Below are positions 15,042 to 23,494 of a stretch of DNA of 64,000 nucleotides, piece after piece. The DNA lies in contig NZ_CP043505.1 in the NCBI RefSeq assembly GCF_008365295.1, positions 2,294,001-2,358,000 on the forward strand. Direction: 5' to 3'. Under the pieces are notes generated by a model. The model worked only from the letters and a program-made list of their open reading frames with translations. It was not told where the DNA came from and ran no database searches. Source of the DNA: Agromyces intestinalis (lineage in GTDB: Bacteria > Actinomycetota > Actinomycetes > Actinomycetales > Microbacteriaceae). Made by a program: the position numbers and the translations under genes. The stretch's first letter is position 1, and each line of letters begins with the position of its first letter.

Positions 15042-16493
15042 ATGGCGGCTGAGTGGGCCAATTCCGGATTGGATCTGCATCTCGTGCTCGATCCGCGGCG
15101 CAAGGCCGCCTCGCTCGAGGAGGCCCTTCGTGCCGCGGCGCGCGACGGCCGGCTCGCCGCCGGCACCCGGCTGCCGCCGAGTCGCACGCTCGCGGCCGAC
15201 CTCGGTATGGCGCGCAACAGCGTCGCCGAGGTGTACGGGCGGCTCGTCGGCGAGGGATGGCTCGAAGCTCGCGTCGGCGCCGGAACCTGGGTCCGCGCGC
15301 GAGCGGCCCCGCTGTCATCGGCGCCCGTCGACCGCTCGACGCGGTTCGACCTCGACCTGCGCGGCGGACTGCCCGACGGATCGGCGTTCCCACGGTCGGC
15401 GTGGGTCGACGCGATGCGCCGAGCACTCGCGGACGCTCCGACCGACGCGCTCGGCTACGGCGCGCCGGCGGGCGTGCTCGTGCTGCGGGAACGGCTCGCC
15501 GAGTACCTCGCACGGACGCGCGGCGTGCGCACGACCCCCGACGACGTGATCGTGACGCACGGCTTCGGCGGTCTGCTCGGACTCGTCGCACGCGCCCTCG
15601 TCGCCCGCGGGGCGCGCCGCGTCGCCGTCGAGGCGTATGGGCACGTCTCGCACCGGGCCATCCTCGAGGCCGCCGGACTCGAACTCGTCACGCTGCCGAT
15701 CGACGCCGACGGCGCGCGGACCGACCTGCTCGGCGGTTCCGGCCCGCCCTCCCTCGATGTGCCGCACTGCGACGCGGTGCTGCTCACCCCCGCGCACCAG
15801 TTCCCGACGGGCGTACCGCTGTCGCGAGGTCGTCGGGCGGCGCTCGCGGACTGGGCCGGTCGCACCGGCGGCGTCGTCATCGAGGACGACTACGACGGCG
15901 AGTTCCGCTTCGACGGGCAGAGCATCGGCGCGTTCCAGCCGCTCGCGCCCGAGCACACCGTCTACGGCGGCACCGCGTCGAAGGCGCTCTCGCCGGCGCT
16001 CGGGCTCGGGTGGGGCGTCGTGCCGCGGGCGCTCCGCGCCGACGTGCTCGACGCGCGGCGTCGCACCGGCTCGGCCACCGACGCGCTCTCGCAGCTCGCG
16101 CTCGCCGCGTTCATCGAGGCCGGCGGCTACGACCGCAGCGTGCGCGGGCTCCGCGGCCGGTACCGGGCTCGGCGCGAACGCTTCGAGGCGCTCATCGCGC
16201 AGCACCTGCCCGACGCACGCGTGGTCGGCCTCGCCGCGGGCATCCAGTGCCTGCTCGAACTGCCGCCCGGCGTCGACGAAGCCGCGGCCGTCGCCGAGGC
16301 ATCCGCGCGGGGCCTGCGCATCGTGGGGCTGGCCGAGTACGCGGCCGACGCGGAGACGCCGTCGACCGCCGCGGCCCGCCCGCCCGCGCTCGTCGTCGGC
16401 ATCGGCGCGCCGCCCGAGCACCGTTTCGAGCAGGCCGTCGCGGTCGTCTTCGCGGCCGTCGACGCCGCACGGCGGGGCCGAGTCGGGCCGTAG
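15042..16493 (+). CDS. MocR/PdxR-type GntR regulator with aminotransferase domain
   Basis: A 483-residue transcription factor: N-terminal GntR winged helix (SLEEALRAAARDGRLAAGTRLPPSRTLAADLGMARNSVAEVYGRL, about 24-70) fused to a fold-type I aminotransferase domain. The PLP lysine lies in YGGTASKALSPALGLGW (Lys314), and DDYDGEFR supplies the cofactor-binding Asp. MocR proteins sense PLP or amines. A TAACGT hexamer 8 bp before the ATG suggests leaderless transcription. Divergent from the AhpD-like gene, the presumed target; its stop is 4 bp from that of the convergent thioesterase gene. Confidence 0.92.
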   Translation: MAAEWANSGLDLHLVLDPRRKAASLEEALRAAARDGRLAAGTRLPPSRTLAADLGMARNSVAEVYGRLVGEGWLEARVGAGTWVRARAAPLSSAPVDRSTRFDLDLRGGLPDGSAFPRSAWVDAMRRALADAPTDALGYGAPAGVLVLRERLAEYLARTRGVRTTPDDVIVTHGFGGLLGLVARALVARGARRVAVEAYGHVSHRAILEAAGLELVTLPIDADGARTDLLGGSGPPSLDVPHCDAVLLTPAHQFPTGVPLSRGRRAALADWAGRTGGVVIEDDYDGEFRFDGQSIGAFQPLAPEHTVYGGTASKALSPALGLGWGVVPRALRADVLDARRRTGSATDALSQLALAAFIEAGGYDRSVRGLRGRYRARRERFEALIAQHLPDARVVGLAAGIQCLLELPPGVDEAAAVAEASARGLRIVGLAEYAADAETPSTAAARPPALVVGIGAPPEHRFEQAVAVVFAAVDAARRGRVGP

Positions 16494-16497
16494 GCGG

Positions 16498-16932
16498 TCA
16501 GTACTCCGACGGCTTCGCGAGCACGGCCATGGTGCAGCGCGACACGCAGACCAGCTTGCCGTTCTCGTCGGTGATGCGGATGTCCCAGACCTGCGTCGTG
16601 CGACCGCGGGTGAGCGGGCGGGCCTCGCCGGAGACCCAGCCGTCGGCGACCGGACGCACGTGGTTCGCGTTGATCTCCATTCCGACGCAGTAGAACTGCG
16701 CCGGGTCGACGGTGAAGCTCGCGCCCCAGCTCGCGAGCGTCTCGGCGAACGCGACGGAGGCTCCGCCGTGCAGCACCCCGCCGGGCTGGCGCGTCCGCCC
16801 GTCGACGGGCATGCGGCCCTTCAGGGAATCATCGGTCGCCTCGGTCATCTCGATGCCGAGGGCGGTGATCGCGGTGTCGGTGCTGCGGGACATCGCCCGT
16901 GCGAGGTCGGGCTCCTCGAACCAGATGCTCAT
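16498..16932 (-). CDS. Hotdog-fold thioesterase (PaaI/MenI-like)
   Basis: A 144-residue acyl-CoA thioesterase. The active-site stretch GGVLHGGASVAFAETLAS is the hotdog HGG...AE motif shared by PaaI, EntH/YbdB and the MenI-type DHNA-CoA hydrolases, and EINANHVRPVADGWVSGEARPL continues the beta sheet. These enzymes hydrolyse aryl- or hydroxyacyl-CoA thioesters in the cytosol. No menaquinone or phenylacetate gene lies nearby, so the substrate stays open. It is convergent with the MocR gene with only a 4-bp gap. Confidence 0.88.
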   Translation of the reverse strand: MSIWFEEPDLARAMSRSTDTAITALGIEMTEATDDSLKGRMPVDGRTRQPGGVLHGGASVAFAETLASWGASFTVDPAQFYCVGMEINANHVRPVADGWVSGEARPLTRGRTTQVWDIRITDENGKLVCVSRCTMAVLAKPSEY

Positions 16933-16960
16933 CGCACGAGTCTCGCATGCAGGGTCACCT

Positions 16961-16995
16961 GGCCTCGATACGCGCTTCGCACTCCTCGACCAGCA
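16961..16995. repeat. REP-like intergenic element
   Basis: CCTCGATACGCGCTTCGC followed by ACTCCTCGACCAGC matches the general pattern of palindromic CTCGATACGC...CTCGACCAGC elements that recur in Microbacteriaceae intergenic DNA (general familiarity, not searched). Related copies: 3976-4018 and 40434-40471. It separates the unknown gene at 17002 from the thioesterase. Confidence 0.5.
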
Positions 16996-17001
16996 CGCGG
17001 C

Positions 17002-17613
17002 TCAGGCGAGCTCCGCGATGATCGGGTGGATGGCGTCGTCGAACGCCGCGGCGTCGGCGCGCAGCGTGTCGGTGACGGCGACGGTCATGCTGCCGATCCA
17101 CCACACGCCCGGCTCGGTGAGCGGCATCACCTCGACGTTCAGCTCGAACGAGTGCGCACGTCGCCCCACCTCGCGCTCGTGCTCGGCGATCGACCCGGCG
17201 TATGCGCGATACGAGTCGCCGCGGCGCGTCGCGGCCGCCTGCCGGTAGCCCGAGTGCGCCCAGTCGGCCCAGGCGCGCGCCGCCTCGGCGTGGGGCACGA
17301 TCGCCCGCGTGAGGTCATCGGCGCCGCTCACGGGCAGCGCGACATCCGTGTCGTACTCGGCGACCAACTCGAGCGGAACCGGCGACGGATGCGCCTCGGG
17401 TTCGACCGTCATCGCCCACCACTCACGCCACTGGCGCTCGAGCCGGTCCTGTCCATCGACGGGCAACCGATCGCCGATCGCGCCGATGTCGCGCAGGCGC
17501 GGCAACTCGACCGGCGACGCGATCGACAGCACTTCGCGCAGGTAGAGCGCGAGCAGCACCGCGCGAGTCGCATTCTCGCGAATCACCCACGATGGCCCGC
17601 CCCCCGCGTGCAT
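17002..17613 (-). CDS. Hypothetical protein beside purM
   Basis: A 203-residue soluble protein with no signal peptide, membrane helix or recognised motif. Typical coding composition and a long unbroken frame support it as real. Tryptophan-rich patches (RLERQWREWWAMTV, AARAWADWAHSGYR, GVWWIGSM) and alternating strand-like segments (SFELNVEVMPL, GSMTVAVTDTL) suggest an alpha/beta domain. It is divergent from purM, with an inverted-repeat and G-rich region between them. I do not recognise the family. Confidence 0.65.
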   Translation of the reverse strand: MHAGGGPSWVIRENATRAVLLALYLREVLSIASPVELPRLRDIGAIGDRLPVDGQDRLERQWREWWAMTVEPEAHPSPVPLELVAEYDTDVALPVSGADDLTRAIVPHAEAARAWADWAHSGYRQAAATRRGDSYRAYAGSIAEHEREVGRRAHSFELNVEVMPLTEPGVWWIGSMTVAVTDTLRADAAAFDDAIHPIIAELA

Positions 17614-17669
17614 ACCGGAATTCTACGTCCGCACACCCGCTCCCCCGAGGAACGCGATTCAGGTCGGGA

Positions 17670-17790
17670 GGCGTGTCGCCGCGATCTGCACCGCGCGTCG
17701 AGGCGACACGCCGTGCGCGAACCCGAGTTCGGTACGGGAGGAGGCAGGAAGGGGAGGCAGGAGGGAGGGGGCGGAGCGGCGGGCGGGGCG
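17670..17790. repeat. Dyad plus G-rich tract upstream of purM
   Basis: Perfect 11-bp arms GGCGTGTCGCC (17670-17680) and GGCGACACGCC (17702-17712) form a large hairpin; the small dyad GAACCCGAGTTC follows (17719-17730). Then a G-rich purine stretch of GGGAGG/GGCAGG words runs to 17790, 17 bp before the purM start. Here, unlike at convergent junctions, the module lies in a divergent promoter region. Confidence 0.65.
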
Positions 17791-17807
17791 CCGGGTACCC
17801 TTGACGG

Positions 17808-18917
17808 GTGAGCGCGAACTCGTCCTACGCCGCAGCCGGAGTCGACACCGCTGCCGGCGATCTCGCCGTCGAACTCATGAAGGAGGCGGTCGGTCGAACC
17901 CACGGCCCCAGCGTCCTCGGCGGCGTCGGCGGCTTCGCCGGCCTGTTCGACCTCTCGTTCGCGAAGGGCTACACGCGGCCGCTGCTGGCGACCTCGACCG
18001 ACGGCGTCGGCACGAAGATCGCGATCGCGCAGGCGCTCGACGTGCACGACACCATCGGCCAAGACCTCGTGGGCATGGTCGTCGACGACATCGTCGTGGT
18101 CGGCGCGAAGCCCCTGTTCATGACCGACTACATCGCGTGCGGCCGGGTCGTACCCGAGCGCATCGCGTCGATCGTCACCGGCATCGCGCGCGCGTGCGAG
18201 GCGACCGGCACCGCCCTGGTCGGCGGCGAGACGGCCGAGCACCCCGGGCTCATGGGCGTCGACGACTACGACGTCGCCGGCGCGGCGGTCGGCATCGTCG
18301 AGGCCGACCGGGCGCTCGGCGCCGAGCGGGTCGCCGACGGCGACGCCGTCATCGCGATCGCCTCGAGTGGGCTGCACTCCAACGGGTTCTCGCTGGTGCG
18401 GCACATCCTGCGCGAGGCCGGGTTGGGCTACACGGATGCCGCGCCAGAGCTCGGCACCACGTGGGGCGAGGCCCTGCTTGAGCCGACGCGGCTCTACTCG
18501 GGCCTGCTCGTGCGCCTGCTCGAGGGCCCGCACGGCGAGGCGGTGCACGCGCTGTCGCACGTCACCGGCGGCGGCATCGCCGCGAACCTGGCACGCGTGC
18601 TGCCGCGCGGTTCGCGCGCCGAGGTCGACCGGTCGACGTGGTCGCCGCAGCCGGTGTTCCGGGTGCTGAACGAGTTGGCCGGCACGACGCTCGAGTCCAC
18701 CGAGGGCACCTGGAACCTCGGCATCGGGTTCTTCGCGGTCGTCACCGGCTCCGAGGCATCCGCCGTGATCTCAGAGCTCGATACGCTCGGGCTGCCCGCC
18801 TGGCAGGTCGGCACAGTGTCGCTCGACATCGCTGCACCGGTGGGCGAGGGCTGGGAACAAGGCGCCAAGGGCGTCGACGGCGGCGCGGTGCGCCTGGTCG
18901 GACGCTACGCGGAGTAG
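17808..18917 (+). CDS. purM: Phosphoribosylformylglycinamidine cyclo-ligase (AIR synthetase)
   Basis: PurM closes the imidazole ring of AIR using ATP. The 369-residue protein starts at GTG 17808 (SYAAAGVDTAAGDLAVELMK, typical N-terminus), contains the signature LATSTDGVGTKIAIAQ and the GQDLVGMVVDDIVVVGAKPLFMTDY core, and ends with the HVTGGGIAANLARVLPRG segment, all diagnostic. A TACCCT hexamer ends 6 bp before the GTG, so the transcript is probably leaderless. Followed after 4 bp by a luciferase-like oxidoreductase on the same strand. Confidence 0.97.
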   Translation: MSANSSYAAAGVDTAAGDLAVELMKEAVGRTHGPSVLGGVGGFAGLFDLSFAKGYTRPLLATSTDGVGTKIAIAQALDVHDTIGQDLVGMVVDDIVVVGAKPLFMTDYIACGRVVPERIASIVTGIARACEATGTALVGGETAEHPGLMGVDDYDVAGAAVGIVEADRALGAERVADGDAVIAIASSGLHSNGFSLVRHILREAGLGYTDAAPELGTTWGEALLEPTRLYSGLLVRLLEGPHGEAVHALSHVTGGGIAANLARVLPRGSRAEVDRSTWSPQPVFRVLNELAGTTLESTEGTWNLGIGFFAVVTGSEASAVISELDTLGLPAWQVGTVSLDIAAPVGEGWEQGAKGVDGGAVRLVGRYAE

Positions 18918-18921
18918 GGCG

Positions 18922-19701
18922 ATGCGCGCGGCGGTCTCGCTCGGGCTTGCGGGCACGACGGATGTCTCGCTGCTGCGCGCGCTGGCGCCGCGTCTCGAAC
19001 GCCTCGGGTTCCGCGCGCTGTGGCTGAACGACGTGCCGCGCGGGGACGCGCTCGCCGGGTTGCGGGCGGTCGCCGAGACGACGAGCCGGCTCGGGCTCGC
19101 GACCGGGGTGATTCCGCTCGACCGGCGGCCCGCCGACACGCTCGACCTCGCGGGGCTCGCCGTCGACCGGCTGGTGCTCGGCGTCGGGTCGGGCGGTGCG
19201 CGGCATCCGGTGGCGCTCGTGCGCGAGGGCATCGCGACCCTGCGTGAGCGAACCGACGCCCCCATCGTCGTCGGCGCCCTCGGCCCCCGGATGCGTCGGC
19301 TCGCCGCGACCGACGGCGACGGCGCGGTGCTGACCTGGCTGACGGCGCCCGCGGCCGCCGCGGCGGCACGTGAACTGCAGGCGGATGCCGCGGCATCCGC
19401 TCGCCCGGCAGCCCAGCACCCGGTGCGCGCGGTGCTCTATGCGCGCACCGCGGTCGACGACGCCGCCCGAAGCGAGCTCGAGGCCGAGGCAGCCCGCTAC
19501 GCGTCGTACCCGAACTACGCGGCGAATTTCGCGCGGCTGGGAATCCGCGCGATCGACGCGACCGTGACCGACCCACCGGGGCTGCACGACCTCGACGTGG
19601 TCGACGAGGTCGTGCTGCGCGCGATCACACCGAACGGCACGCTCGCCGAACTCGAGGCGTTCGCCGAACGAGCGGCCACGTGGGTGGCGGGCGGCGAGTG
19701 A
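18922..19701 (+). CDS. LLM-class (luciferase-like) flavin-dependent oxidoreductase
   Basis: A 259-residue TIM-barrel flavoprotein of the bacterial luciferase-like/F420-dependent class. RLERLGFRALWLNDVPRGDALAGLRAVAETTSRLGLATGVIPLDRR follows the family pattern of an early flexible strand and LGxGxxP-like region, and LVLGVGSGGARHP supplies the cofactor phosphate site. It is shorter than average (family usually 280-350), lacking part of the insertion. Cotranscribed with purM (4-bp gap). A perfect 20-bp palindrome of GGATGCC/GGCATCC lies inside at 19381-19400. Confidence 0.8.
   Translation: MRAAVSLGLAGTTDVSLLRALAPRLERLGFRALWLNDVPRGDALAGLRAVAETTSRLGLATGVIPLDRRPADTLDLAGLAVDRLVLGVGSGGARHPVALVREGIATLRERTDAPIVVGALGPRMRRLAATDGDGAVLTWLTAPAAAAAARELQADAAASARPAAQHPVRAVLYARTAVDDAARSELEAEAARYASYPNYAANFARLGIRAIDATVTDPPGLHDLDVVDEVVLRAITPNGTLAELEAFAERAATWVAGGE
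19381..19400. repeat. Perfect 20-bp palindrome inside a coding region
   Basis: GCGGATGCCG followed by CGGCATCCGC is an uninterrupted palindrome encoding an Ala/Asp/Ala/Ser run. It is one of four inverted GGATGCC pairs in the window (also 37412-37427, 43437-43454, 53256-53282). Confidence 0.8.
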
Positions 19702-19707
19702 GCCGGG

Positions 19708-19905
19708 TCAGCGCTGGGGGCTGTCTCCGGGGACGTACGAGTCGTCCTCGGCATACTCCGACCACTTCGATGCTTCATCGTCGTAGTGATCGTGCTGCGA
19801 GTTGGTGAGCTCGCGCTCAAGCGCACTGTAATCGGTCTCGGGGCTGAAGTACTTCAGCTCGCGAGCCACCTTCGTGTGCTTGGCTTTCTGACGGCCGCGC
19901 CCCAT
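19708..19905 (-). CDS. DUF3073-family small protein
   Basis: A 65-residue protein beginning MGRGRQKAKHTKVARELKY, the invariant opening of the actinobacterial DUF3073 family, followed by an acidic, Tyr/Asp-rich tail (DDEASKWSEYAEDD). Its function is unknown; the basic N-terminus and acidic C-terminus suggest nucleic-acid or ribosome association (inference). The position beside purine genes is common for the family. AAGGGGG precedes the ATG, and the leader holds a hairpin (19929-19954). It is convergent with the luciferase-like gene with a 6-bp gap. Confidence 0.93.
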   Translation of the reverse strand: MGRGRQKAKHTKVARELKYFSPETDYSALERELTNSQHDHYDDEASKWSEYAEDDSYVPGDSPQR

Positions 19906-19928
19906 GCGTGACCCCCTTACGACTTCAG

Positions 19929-19954
19929 GCCGAGTGGAATGATCATCACTCGGC
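19929..19954 (-). other. Hairpin in the DUF3073 leader
   Basis: Arms GCCGAGTG (19929-19936) and CACTCGGC (19947-19954) enclose a 10-nt AT-rich loop, 24 bp upstream of the DUF3073 ATG. An AT-rich stretch beyond it (19961-19979) is a candidate promoter. It could act as a 5' stabilising or regulatory structure. Confidence 0.45.
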
Positions 19955-20101
19955 TCGCACTGATAAGAATTGTTTTCCCTGACGCGAGTTTAGCACCCAC
20001 GACCCGGCACCCTGTCCGCCGCGGGCGGCTCCGTCGCGGGCCGTCACGGCGCCCGTGTGCACTGCGCGCACCCAGCCTGACGTGATGGGATGGAGTACGT
20101 G

Positions 20102-21268
20102 ATGTCCGTGCCCGAACGCGTGAGAGTGGCGGTGATCGGCGCCGGTCAGGCCGGCCTCTCGGTCGCCTTCTACCTGCGACGGTTCGAACTCGTCGCCGAC
20201 GAGGATTTCGTGATCCTCGATCGCGCGCCCGGGCCGGGTGGGGCGTGGCAGCACCGATGGCCTGCGCTGAGGCTCGGCACCGCGCACCGCGTGAACGACC
20301 TGCCCGGCATGGCCGAACTCGGGCTGTCGTTCGACACCGCCGACCGGTCGCTGCCCGCGCGTGAGGTCATCGCCGACTACTACGGGCGGTACGAGCAGCA
20401 CTTCCAGCTGAACGTGCACCGGCCCGTCGGCGTGCGCCGCGTTTCGAACGAGGGCGCCGACCTGCTGATCGAGTACGAGGATCTCTCGCCCCAGCCCGTC
20501 GAAGAGCAGCGGGTGCGCGGCTTCTTCGGTCGACGCCGCCGCACGTTCGAGCAGCCCGGCCGGCCGGCCGTGCCGACCAGCGAACTGCGCGCGAGCTTCG
20601 TCGTGAATGCGACCGGTACGTGGGGCTCGCCATTCGTGCCCTACTACCCCGGCATGACCGAATTCCGTGGCCGGCACCTGCACACGTCCGACTACGTCGA
20701 CGCCGAGGACTTCCGCGACCAGCACGTGATCGTGGTCGGCGGCGGCACATCGGCGATCGGGTTCATGCTCGAGCTCGAGCACGTCGCGGCCGAGCTCACG
20801 TGGGTGAGCCGACGACCGATCGACTGGCTCGACCGGCAGGAGCTCGACCTCGAGGGCGCGTCGGCGGCGGTCGCGAAGCAGGATGAGGCGGCCCGGTCGG
20901 GTCGAGCGCTGCCGTCGGTGGTGAGCGGCACGGGGGTTCCGAAGAACCGGCGCATCGCCGCGGGCATCGAGCGCGGGCTGCTGGTCGCGCGTCCGATGTT
21001 CGAGCGCATCGAGGCCGACCACGTCGTGTTCCCCGACGGGTCGACGGCGCAGGCCGATGCGATCATCTGGGCGACGGGGTTCCGCCCCGAGCTGCGGCAC
21101 CTCGCGCCGCTGCGGCTGCGCGAGAAGTCGGGCGGCGTGACGGTCGGGCAGGGCGCCGCGTGGAACGACCCGCGGGTGTTCCTCGCCGGCTACGGCCCGC
21201 AGGCATCGACCGTCGGCGCGAGCCGGGCCGGCCGCATGATCGCCCGCCAGATCATGGCGATGCTCTGA
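20102..21268 (+). CDS. FAD-dependent monooxygenase-like/pyridine nucleotide oxidoreductase
   Basis: A 388-residue flavoprotein with two Rossmann motifs: VAVIGAGQAGLS for FAD and VIVVGGGTSAIG for NAD(P)H, plus IIWATGFRPE near the C-terminus, the ATG motif of CzcO/FMO-like flavin monooxygenases. The start at 20102 (MSVPERV) is preferred over the ATG at 20090 because GGAG lies 6 bp before it. A disordered RRRR-rich insert (VRGFFGRRRRTFEQPGRP) interrupts the middle. It stands alone, upstream of the arabinoside/peptide operon but separated by that operon's promoter region. Substrate unknown. Confidence 0.85.
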   Translation: MSVPERVRVAVIGAGQAGLSVAFYLRRFELVADEDFVILDRAPGPGGAWQHRWPALRLGTAHRVNDLPGMAELGLSFDTADRSLPAREVIADYYGRYEQHFQLNVHRPVGVRRVSNEGADLLIEYEDLSPQPVEEQRVRGFFGRRRRTFEQPGRPAVPTSELRASFVVNATGTWGSPFVPYYPGMTEFRGRHLHTSDYVDAEDFRDQHVIVVGGGTSAIGFMLELEHVAAELTWVSRRPIDWLDRQELDLEGASAAVAKQDEAARSGRALPSVVSGTGVPKNRRIAAGIERGLLVARPMFERIEADHVVFPDGSTAQADAIIWATGFRPELRHLAPLRLREKSGGVTVGQGAAWNDPRVFLAGYGPQASTVGASRAGRMIARQIMAML

Positions 21269-21320
21269 CGCGTTCCTGGCAATCGCTGCGCAGGGCTTGA
21301 CGTGACCGCGGGTGATCTAC

Positions 21321-21355
21321 GTAATATGTCACCCACTATTCCAGTAATATGTCAC
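21321..21355 (+). promoter_or_regulatory. Direct-repeat operator/promoter of the GH127-peptide operon
   Basis: GTAATATGTCAC occurs twice, at 21321-21332 and 21344-21355, 23 bp apart (about two helical turns), in an AT-rich island otherwise unusual here. Each copy contains a TAATAT that could serve as a -10 element. It lies 41 bp before the GH127 start and is a likely binding site for the operon's own GntR protein (31722-32414). Confidence 0.6.
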
Positions 21356-21395
21356 GTCGTACAGAGCTGTGCGCAGGGTGGAGGTCACAGAATCC

Positions 21396-23426
21396 ATGTC
21401 GTCAGTCGGAGTTCCGATCCGCGACCAGGTCGCTTCCGCCGCCGCGCCCGCCGTGCCGCACGCTCCGGCCGTGCACCCGGTCAACGGTGCCCGACGCCCG
21501 CTCGGGGCGGGTGAGGCATCCATCACCGGCGGCACCCTCGCCGGCTGGCGCGCACGCAACGCCCAGGCCACCGCTCCGCACGTGATCGCCCAGCTCCGCC
21601 TCGCGGGCAACCTGCACAACCTGCGCCGCATCGCCGAACCGACCGGCCCCGAGGCCTCCGAGCCGTATCGCGGGCGCTACCCGTTCCTCGATACCGACGT
21701 GACGAAGACACTCGAAGGGCTCGCCCACCTGCTCGCCGACGGCGAGCCGAACGACACCGCCGACACCAACGACACCGCCGACACCGCCGCCCTGCGCGCG
21801 TTCTTCGACGAGGCCGTCGACCTGCTGACACGCGCCCAGCGCGACGACGGGTATCTCAACAGCTACTTCCAGGCCCCCGACGTCGATCGCGAGCCGTGGA
21901 GCGACCTGGCGTGGGGGCACGAGCTCTACAACCTCGGCCACCTCATCCAGGCCGCGGTCGCGGCCAACCGCCGCCTCGGCGACGACCGGCTGCTCGGCGT
22001 CGCGACCCGGTTCGCCGACCTCGCCGTCGAGCGGTTCGGCCCCGACGGCGACCCGCAGGTGTGCGGTCACCCCGAGGTCGAGATGGCGCTCGTCGAGCTC
22101 GCCCGCGAGACCGGCGACGAACGCTACCTCGAACTCGCGCGCCTGTTCGTCGAGCGGCGCGGGCACGGCACCGTCGAATTGCGCATCTTCCCGGCCGAGT
22201 ACTTCCAGGACTCCGCGCCGCTGCGCGACCTCGACTCGGTCACCGGGCACGCGGTGCGCATGGCGTACCTCGCGGCGGGGGCGGCGGATGTCGCGCTCGA
22301 GACCGGCGACGACGACCTTCACGCCGCGCTCGAGCGGCTCTGGGACGACATGGTCGCATCGAAGCTGTACGTCACCGGCGGCCTCGGCAGCCGGCACTCC
22401 GACGAGGCGATCGGCGACCGCTTCGAACTGCCGAGTGAGCGGTCGTACAGCGAGACCTGCGCCGCGATCGCCGTCATGCAGTGGGCGTGGCGCATGTACC
22501 TCGCCGACGGGCAGACCAAGTACCTCGACGTGTTCGAGACCGTGCTGCACAACGCGTACGCGGTCGGCGTCTCGGACGACGGTCGCGCGTTCTTCTACGA
22601 CAACCCGCTGCAACGCCGCCCCGACCACCAGCAACGGTCGGGTGCCGAGCCCACCGGCGAGCCGCTGCGCCGCGCCTGGTTCGTCTGCCCGTGCTGCCCG
22701 CCGAACATCGTGCGGTGGACGGCCGAGCTGGCCGACCACCTCGCCGCGCTCGCCGGCGACGAGGTGCAGCTCGCCCAGTACGCGACCGGCACGATCGCCG
22801 CGGGCGGCCTCGTGCTCGACGTCGAGACCGACTACCCGTGGGACGAGCGCGTGGCGATCCGCGTGCGCGAGGCCGAGCCCGGCGCGTCGCGGCTCGCGCT
22901 TCGCGTGCCCGGCTGGTGCCGCGGAGCATCCGTCGCCGTGAACGGCGCTGCGCTCGCCGCGGATGCCGCGCCCGGCTGGCTGCGCATCGATCGGCCCCTC
23001 GCGGCCGGCGACGAGCTCGAACTCGTGCTGCCGATGCCCGTGCGAGCCCACGGCGCCGACCCGCGCGTCGACGCGCTGCGCGACTCGGTCGCCGTCGCCC
23101 GCGGGCCGATCGTGTACTGCGCCGAGCAGGTCGACCAGGCCGCCGACCTCGACCGCATCGTGCTCGGCGTCGCCGACGTGCGGGCGGCGACCCTCGACCA
23201 CGAACCCGTGACCGAGCACGCCGACCCGGCCGTGCGAAGCATCCGAGCGACCGCCCGCGTGGCGACCGACCCCGCCGGGCCGCTCTACCCCGAACTCGGC
23301 GAGGATCCGGCCACCGCCGCGGCCGCGCCGATCGAGACCGAACCGACCGAGCTGCGCCTCGTGCCCTACCAGCTGTGGGGCAACCGCGGCGCGGGCGCCA
23401 TGCGCGTCTGGCTCCGTCGCGGCTGA
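21396..23426 (+). CDS. GH127-family beta-L-arabinofuranosidase (DUF1680), cytosolic
   Basis: A 676-residue glycosidase lacking a signal peptide. GH127 enzymes such as HypBA1 of Bifidobacterium remove beta-L-arabinofuranose, notably from hydroxyproline-linked arabinosides. All four key residues of that enzyme can be placed: Glu353 and Cys355 in YSETCAAIAV (HypBA1 E338/C340) and the Cys pair Cys433-Cys434 in FVCPCCPPNIVRW (C417 nucleophile/C418), the set that binds zinc. The start is the ATG at 21396 with GGAGG 11 bp upstream. It is first gene of a nine-gene operon with a peptide importer and proline peptidases. Other GH127 substrates (for example pectin aceric acid) remain possible. Confidence 0.92.
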   Translation: MSSVGVPIRDQVASAAAPAVPHAPAVHPVNGARRPLGAGEASITGGTLAGWRARNAQATAPHVIAQLRLAGNLHNLRRIAEPTGPEASEPYRGRYPFLDTDVTKTLEGLAHLLADGEPNDTADTNDTADTAALRAFFDEAVDLLTRAQRDDGYLNSYFQAPDVDREPWSDLAWGHELYNLGHLIQAAVAANRRLGDDRLLGVATRFADLAVERFGPDGDPQVCGHPEVEMALVELARETGDERYLELARLFVERRGHGTVELRIFPAEYFQDSAPLRDLDSVTGHAVRMAYLAAGAADVALETGDDDLHAALERLWDDMVASKLYVTGGLGSRHSDEAIGDRFELPSERSYSETCAAIAVMQWAWRMYLADGQTKYLDVFETVLHNAYAVGVSDDGRAFFYDNPLQRRPDHQQRSGAEPTGEPLRRAWFVCPCCPPNIVRWTAELADHLAALAGDEVQLAQYATGTIAAGGLVLDVETDYPWDERVAIRVREAEPGASRLALRVPGWCRGASVAVNGAALAADAAPGWLRIDRPLAAGDELELVLPMPVRAHGADPRVDALRDSVAVARGPIVYCAEQVDQAADLDRIVLGVADVRAATLDHEPVTEHADPAVRSIRATARVATDPAGPLYPELGEDPATAAAAPIETEPTELRLVPYQLWGNRGAGAMRVWLRRG

Positions 23427-23480
23427 CGCACCTGCATCACCACCCGCACCTGCACCACCGAACGCACCACCCCTACCAAG
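23427..23480 (+). other. C-rich leader between GH127 and the binding protein
   Basis: This 54-nt stretch is made of CACC/CCACC words (CACCTGCATCACCACCCGC and similar), rich in C and poor in G, directly after the GH127 stop. The composition resembles Rho-utilisation sequence and could set the ratio of GH127 to transporter message. An AGAGGAG ribosome site follows. Confidence 0.35.
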
Positions 23481-23494
23481 AGGAGATCCCCCCG

